From: a virus
IMG/VR virus record: IMGVR_UViG_3300007535_000003
Coordinates: 1 to 64,000 of that record
DNA length: 64,000 nucleotides
Direction: 5' to 3' (one strand)
Shown here: one piece after another, positions 60,306 to 64,000 of the stretch
How the letters are laid out: every line of letters begins with the position of its first letter
How positions within the stretch are numbered: the stretch's first letter is position 1
The notes under the pieces: model-generated
Databases searched by the model: none
What the model saw: the letters and a program-made list of their open reading frames with translations, nothing else
What the model was told of the DNA's origin: nothing
Made by a program: the position numbers and the translations under genes

Positions 60306-60375
60306 GCCGGGTAGCTCAACGGTAGAGCCTAGGATTTTACCCTAGAGAAGCGAGGTTCGAGTCCTTGCCCCGGCA
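60306..60375 (+). tRNA. tRNA-Lys (UUU), unusual 6/6 stem arrangement
   Basis: The acceptor GCCGGG pairs with CCCGGC (6 bp). D-arm GCTC-AACGGTA-GAGC, anticodon arm CTAGG-ATTTTAC-CCTAG with anticodon TTT. The T-arm GCGAGG-TTCGAGT-CCTTGC has 6 bp. The normal acceptor/T stacking of 7+5 is here 6+6, still 12 bp, and position 26 is missing. CCA is not encoded. It follows the intron-containing tRNA by 7 nt. Confidence 0.75.
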
Positions 60376-60389
60376 CTAAATTAATAAGC

Positions 60390-60641
60390 ATGAAAAAATA
60401 TAATACATTTGTAACATACGCAACTAACGACAAGGGCGAAGATATCACAGAAGATAACAAATTAATATGGCATAAGTATAAAAAGGGTAGTAGAAAAGAA
60501 TATGTAAGCGTATCTAAAAGAGCTCAAGATGGGGATATACCTCAATTGAATGAACCTAATAGTAGAACTGTTTCATACTACACGAGAAATATACCTAAAT
60601 TCGGCGAAGAGAGAACTGAGTTCATTATTTTTGAAAGCTAG
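60390..60641 (+). CDS. Small hypothetical protein
   Basis: An 83-residue basic protein (YNTFVTYATNDKGEDITEDN), mostly beta-type. It starts 14 nt after the tRNA and ends 4 nt before the primase. Unknown function. Confidence 0.5.
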   Translation: MKKYNTFVTYATNDKGEDITEDNKLIWHKYKKGSRKEYVSVSKRAQDGDIPQLNEPNSRTVSYYTRNIPKFGEERTEFIIFES

Positions 60642-60645
60642 TACT

Positions 60646-61623
60646 ATGCTATACGACACTGATAAACTTACACCTGTTACAGAGGAAAATATTTTAAAGA
60701 GAACTACTGAGTATGATATTTACTCTTACTATATAGGAAGAAAAGTACCAATAAATACTAAATTTAATAGTCCCCTAAGAAAAGATGATGATCCTTCATT
60801 TGGTTTATTTATGGCCAAAAAGACCAGGAGTCTATTATTTAAAGATCAGGGTACTGGTATAGTAGGTAACTGTTTTAAGTTTGTACAATTATATAAACAA
60901 TTAGCTACTTATAGAGATGCCTTAAATAAAATAAATAAGGATTTAAGTTTAGGCTTGTTAGAAAGGTCACAAAAAGGCTTACTAGTAAGGGACAAGTACA
61001 AGCCTAGTAGGACTAAGATAGCTGTAAAGAAAAGGAATTTTACAAAATTTGATTTGGATTATTGGTCTCAGTTCTGTATTACAAGAGAGACGCTAAGGAA
61101 GTTTAATATATTCCCTATAAGTAAATTATGGATAAATGATGCGGTATCCAAGTATTTTTATAGTAAAAGAGAGCCTATGTATGCTTATAGGATATATAAT
61201 AAGTTTAAAATATATAGGCCACATAGTTCTAAAGATAACAAGTTCCTAAATAACTGTAACAAGCACGATATACAAGGGTTCCAGCAGTTGAAAAAATCTG
61301 GGGAACTAGTTATTGTAACCAAATCCTTAAAGGATGTTATGGTTCTATACGAACTGGATTTTAGTTCTATAGCTGCTAACAGTGAATCTACTCCAATACC
61401 TAAAGATGTAATGTTAGATCTAAAGAAGAGGTTTAATAGGGTGGTAGTGTTATATGATAATGATAGCACTGGTGTAAAGGGTATGATTGATATGAAGAAG
61501 GCATACAACTTAAAATGTATCTTTATACCCTTAGGGTATAGAGCTAAAGATATAAGTGATCTTATAAAAAAAGTAGGTTTTAACAAAACTTATACAATAT
61601 TAAACAAGCTACTTTATGGATAA
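60646..61623 (+). CDS. DnaG-like Toprim primase
   Basis: The start at 60646 (MLYDTDKLTPV) follows the previous stop; a longer frame runs through that gene and is not used. The 325-residue protein has a remnant of the primase zinc region (FNSPLRKDDDPSFGLF) without cysteines, a middle domain, and a Toprim fold: LVIVTKSLKDVMVL in the first acidic motif position and VVLYDNDSTGVKG as the DxD motif. The first Toprim acid (Glu) is replaced around 'TKSLKD'. It should make RNA primers for the polymerase. Confidence 0.8.
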   Translation: MLYDTDKLTPVTEENILKRTTEYDIYSYYIGRKVPINTKFNSPLRKDDDPSFGLFMAKKTRSLLFKDQGTGIVGNCFKFVQLYKQLATYRDALNKINKDLSLGLLERSQKGLLVRDKYKPSRTKIAVKKRNFTKFDLDYWSQFCITRETLRKFNIFPISKLWINDAVSKYFYSKREPMYAYRIYNKFKIYRPHSSKDNKFLNNCNKHDIQGFQQLKKSGELVIVTKSLKDVMVLYELDFSSIAANSESTPIPKDVMLDLKKRFNRVVVLYDNDSTGVKGMIDMKKAYNLKCIFIPLGYRAKDISDLIKKVGFNKTYTILNKLLYG

Positions 61624-63664
61624 ATGTATCAAAAAAGAGGAAATAGCAATTAGTCTAGAGCACTTAAATGCTATAACAGCAACCAGAACAGCTGTACTAG
61701 ATCAAGGCCACACATATACATATATTTCTAATTCAGCTGTAGATCTTTTTAACAGGGTGATATCTTCATTAGCTAATAAGCTTACAAAAGATAAACAGGA
61801 CTTATCAGAATTTAAAGCTAAAGAAGTTAAATCTGATTTAGATTTAGATAGTATTAATAGGTTAGAAAGAAGAATAAAGATTACTTCAGAGGCTATAGAT
61901 GTAAGTAAATACCTTAAAGGCAGGCCGTTCTCCAACGGCTATAAAATAACAACTGACCATACAGTAAATGAAACTAAACTTAGTGAAATACCTTTAAGTT
62001 TGCATATAGACAATAAAGGGAAAGCTCTTATATTTACTAGAGCTTTATTGGGGAAATCAATAATACAGATATTAGAAGAGAGTGGGCATATTGGTCCAGT
62101 TAATATGAGATGTGCAGTGGAGGTTCTGCTAAATAATTCTGATCTGATTACAATACCAAAGAACTATAAGGATCTATTGCCCCCAATATCCACACACTAT
62201 GGGATAATTTCAATATCCACATACTATGGGATAATTTGTCGTTCAGAACAACAATCTATATGGACCTACATAGCAAAAGTTATAAAAATGTCTTCTGAGG
62301 ACCTTGATTATCAACCCTATTTTAAAGAGATTAAGCTTGGTAGAGCTATAACAGCTATAATGGGCAGTGCTGTACCTAGTGCAGTAGTAGAAAAAATAGT
62401 GCAAGAAGTTAAGGACTTGGCAGATTCTGCTAATACTAACCTAGAAAAAGCTGTTAGTATAGTAGAAGGTCATGATATATTATTTTATTACAATAGGCAT
62501 AATAATCTATTCTTAGAAAAATTGCCAGAAGGAGTTGTAGAAAGTGCCAATATTAATGCTCAAGAAAAAGGCGGATCATTAGCAGGTAGTTGTATGAACG
62601 GCTATTCTAATTATAGTAAGTTGAATTTTTATGCCTATAATCCTGATAGAATTAAGTTGCTAGTTTTAAAGAGTAAAGTACCTAATAAAATCTTAGCTAG
62701 GAGTATTCTATGGTTACCAGATGATGGTAAGGTATATATGGATAGAATATATTCTATTTCAGAGACATGTGCTAGAATACTTAGGAAATATGCTAAGGAT
62801 AAAGGGTTCATAGGTATACATCACAGCTCTGTGATATCTGATACTGGGTATGATGCCAAATTTGTATTAGAAGACTTGTACGCACCTAATATTAAGCACT
62901 ATAGACTCCCTTATTTAGACTCTCTAAACAGGAGAGGTTTTGTACTCACCAAGGATAACAAAGTCAAAGTTACATTATCTTATGGTCCATTTAATACCCC
63001 TGAGAAAGATAAATGGGTAAAAAGAAAAGTAGAAGATGATGAAGTTAAGTATATTGATGAGTCGGATATTTCAAATAAGAATAGTCTTAATGTAGATAAA
63101 GATAAAATAGCAACTCTTACAAAAATAATAAATACTTCTAAAACAGAAGATCTGGATAATGAGGTAAGTTTTAACACTGATGCTAATATTAAAGCAAAAA
63201 AGGTAAGCTCTGATCCTAATTTAGAAGGCGTTATCAGTGATATTAATAAAATACTGTCAACAAGGTATGGGGTAAAGAGTCCACTACGGTCTAAAAACAT
63301 GGGTATCAAAAGAATATTTAGTCAATACATGACTTTAAACAGTGTAACAAACAGAAACTTTTTTAACCGTATTAATGTAGACGAAGCAGTAAATACAAAA
63401 ACATTCAATAACACAATTTGCTCTGTAGAAATTGGCAGCAAGGATGTTATATATAAGGATAAGCACTTAGTAAAGAATTTACTATTAAATCCTGATATAG
63501 ATTTTTATGTAACAAAAAAGAATATTGTGACAGATCCTAATTATCTAAATGTGACTCAGTCAGGTCCCTATTGTATCATATTACATAAAAATAATATCTT
63601 TAAAGTTTTTGGTAAGAACAATATAAAAGAAGTAAGTACCAATTATTACAAACATACGGCCTAA
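61616..63664 (+). CDS. Large protein with 'G-S-L-x-x-S-C-M' domain, unknown
   Basis: A 682-residue protein that overlaps the primase by 8 nt. The N-terminal third is helical. The central block GGSLAGSCMNGYSNYSKL, then DRIKLLVLKSKV and ILARSILWLPDDGK (about 322-375), is a recurrent pattern in phage proteins of unknown role found near replication genes. Residues about 190-207 are encoded by a 27-bp perfect-type tandem duplication. A C-terminal charged region follows. Confidence 0.65.
   Translation: MDKCIKKEEIAISLEHLNAITATRTAVLDQGHTYTYISNSAVDLFNRVISSLANKLTKDKQDLSEFKAKEVKSDLDLDSINRLERRIKITSEAIDVSKYLKGRPFSNGYKITTDHTVNETKLSEIPLSLHIDNKGKALIFTRALLGKSIIQILEESGHIGPVNMRCAVEVLLNNSDLITIPKNYKDLLPPISTHYGIISISTYYGIICRSEQQSIWTYIAKVIKMSSEDLDYQPYFKEIKLGRAITAIMGSAVPSAVVEKIVQEVKDLADSANTNLEKAVSIVEGHDILFYYNRHNNLFLEKLPEGVVESANINAQEKGGSLAGSCMNGYSNYSKLNFYAYNPDRIKLLVLKSKVPNKILARSILWLPDDGKVYMDRIYSISETCARILRKYAKDKGFIGIHHSSVISDTGYDAKFVLEDLYAPNIKHYRLPYLDSLNRRGFVLTKDNKVKVTLSYGPFNTPEKDKWVKRKVEDDEVKYIDESDISNKNSLNVDKDKIATLTKIINTSKTEDLDNEVSFNTDANIKAKKVSSDPNLEGVISDINKILSTRYGVKSPLRSKNMGIKRIFSQYMTLNSVTNRNFFNRINVDEAVNTKTFNNTICSVEIGSKDVIYKDKHLVKNLLLNPDIDFYVTKKNIVTDPNYLNVTQSGPYCIILHKNNIFKVFGKNNIKEVSTNYYKHTA
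62184..62237 (+). repeat. In-frame 27-bp tandem duplication
   Basis: Two adjacent copies of CAATATCCACACACTATGGG and onward differ at one base (62,194 versus 62,221). The copies encode the repeat ISTHYGII-S / ISTYYGII-C and do not break the frame. Confidence 0.85.
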
Positions 63665-63675
63665 ATTTTCAAAAT

Positions 63676-64000
63676 ATGCCAGATATAAGCTTGAGAATGT
63701 TAAAGAATGTGCTGTCTATACAATCTAAATCTACTTACAGCAAAGATAGTAAAGACAATGATTTGCAGATAAGGAGGTACATAAAGTCTGTGCTGTCTTC
63801 TAATAATATTAAACATTTTGAAGATGGGTACGGCAACATATATGCTGTAAAAGGCAAAACAGAACTGTACGATTGTATAGTAGCTCATGTTGATACAGTA
63901 CACAACATTAACAACAACGTAGAAGTGAATAGAAATGGGGATTACCTATATGCCTTTGACCCTATAAATGTTAAACAAGCAGGTATAGGGGGTGATGATC
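63676..64000 (+). CDS. M20-type metallopeptidase, partial at window end
   Basis: The ATG at 63676 opens a frame running off the window (108 codons seen). The piece IVAHVDTVHN carries the first zinc ligands of M20 peptidases (H-x-D) and GIGGDD the next conserved acidic block. The family includes PepT and dipeptidases that trim short peptides. A phage copy might act on a host peptide signal or cell-wall peptide; this is inference. Confidence 0.75.
   Translation, partial: MPDISLRMLKNVLSIQSKSTYSKDSKDNDLQIRRYIKSVLSSNNIKHFEDGYGNIYAVKGKTELYDCIVAHVDTVHNINNNVEVNRNGDYLYAFDPINVKQAGIGGDD

Noticed and set aside
60550-60645. Longer N-terminus of the primase
   Set aside because: The extension runs through the preceding gene in another frame and an ATG lies directly after that gene's stop codon.
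33613-64000. Genome-wide TAG-to-glutamine recoding as in some crAss-like phages
   Set aside because: Long late genes are open in the standard code, several genes end with TAG, and no tRNA with a CUA anticodon was found. Only the Hsp20 gene has an internal TAG.
1-64000. CRISPR array or integrase attachment sites
   Set aside because: No regularly spaced repeats were seen and no integrase gene is present in the window.

Overview
The window is a 64-kb piece of a large tailed double-stranded DNA phage genome, most likely a crAss-like (Crassvirales) phage of a Bacteroidota host. The basis is the order terminase small subunit, terminase large subunit, portal, acidic scaffold-like protein and major capsid protein, followed by a set of small connector proteins and a very large virion protein. 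The replication set also fits: family A DNA polymerase, DnaB-like helicase, Toprim primase, Sak4-like ATPase and an SSB-like protein. The DNA is AT-rich, Shine-Dalgarno sites are weak or absent, and the genome has two long divergent arms. No database search was possible, so family names rest on motifs and overall resemblance.

Left arm (1-35,288, all minus strand; transcription runs from high to low coordinates). It begins near the centre with two small genes and a GroES-like co-chaperonin. An Hsp20 gene with an in-frame amber codon follows, then a run of small genes including a winged-helix protein and a zinc-ribbon protein. Next come TerS, TerL carrying a 372-residue intein, portal, scaffold-like protein, capsid protein, connector and decoration proteins, a glycosyltransferase-like protein with an overlapping endonuclease VII-like gene, and a methyltransferase. 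The arm ends with three tail-fibre or adhesin genes, a lysis cassette (M15 peptidase plus small membrane proteins), three small connector proteins and a partial ~1,190-residue virion protein that runs off the window.

Centre (35,289-35,789). A 500-bp divergent intergenic region without genes holds two long interrupted hairpins and is a candidate control region or origin.

Right arm (35,790-64,000, all plus strand). Small early genes come first, many preceded by the same short leader motif (AAACCACAAAA). The arm is unusually rich in structured RNA. There are two interrupted tRNA-like genes and another folded element at 40.75-41.16 kb. At 42.10-43.19 kb lies what I read as a circularly permuted two-piece tmRNA gene: its acceptor half is upstream, its coding half downstream, and the T-loop is split by a group I intron carrying an antisense LAGLIDADG endonuclease gene. 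A ~1.3-kb densely structured non-coding locus occupies 45.39-46.69 kb. A group I intron-interrupted tRNA and an oddly proportioned tRNA-Lys lie at 59.9-60.4 kb. Replication genes occupy 52.9-61.6 kb, and the window ends inside an M20-type peptidase gene.

Together, the left arm makes and releases virions. The right arm takes over replication and seems to supply the host translation and ribosome-rescue machinery with phage RNAs. Invasive elements (an intein, two group I introns, a LAGLIDADG gene and an HNH gene) sit in conserved functional sites.
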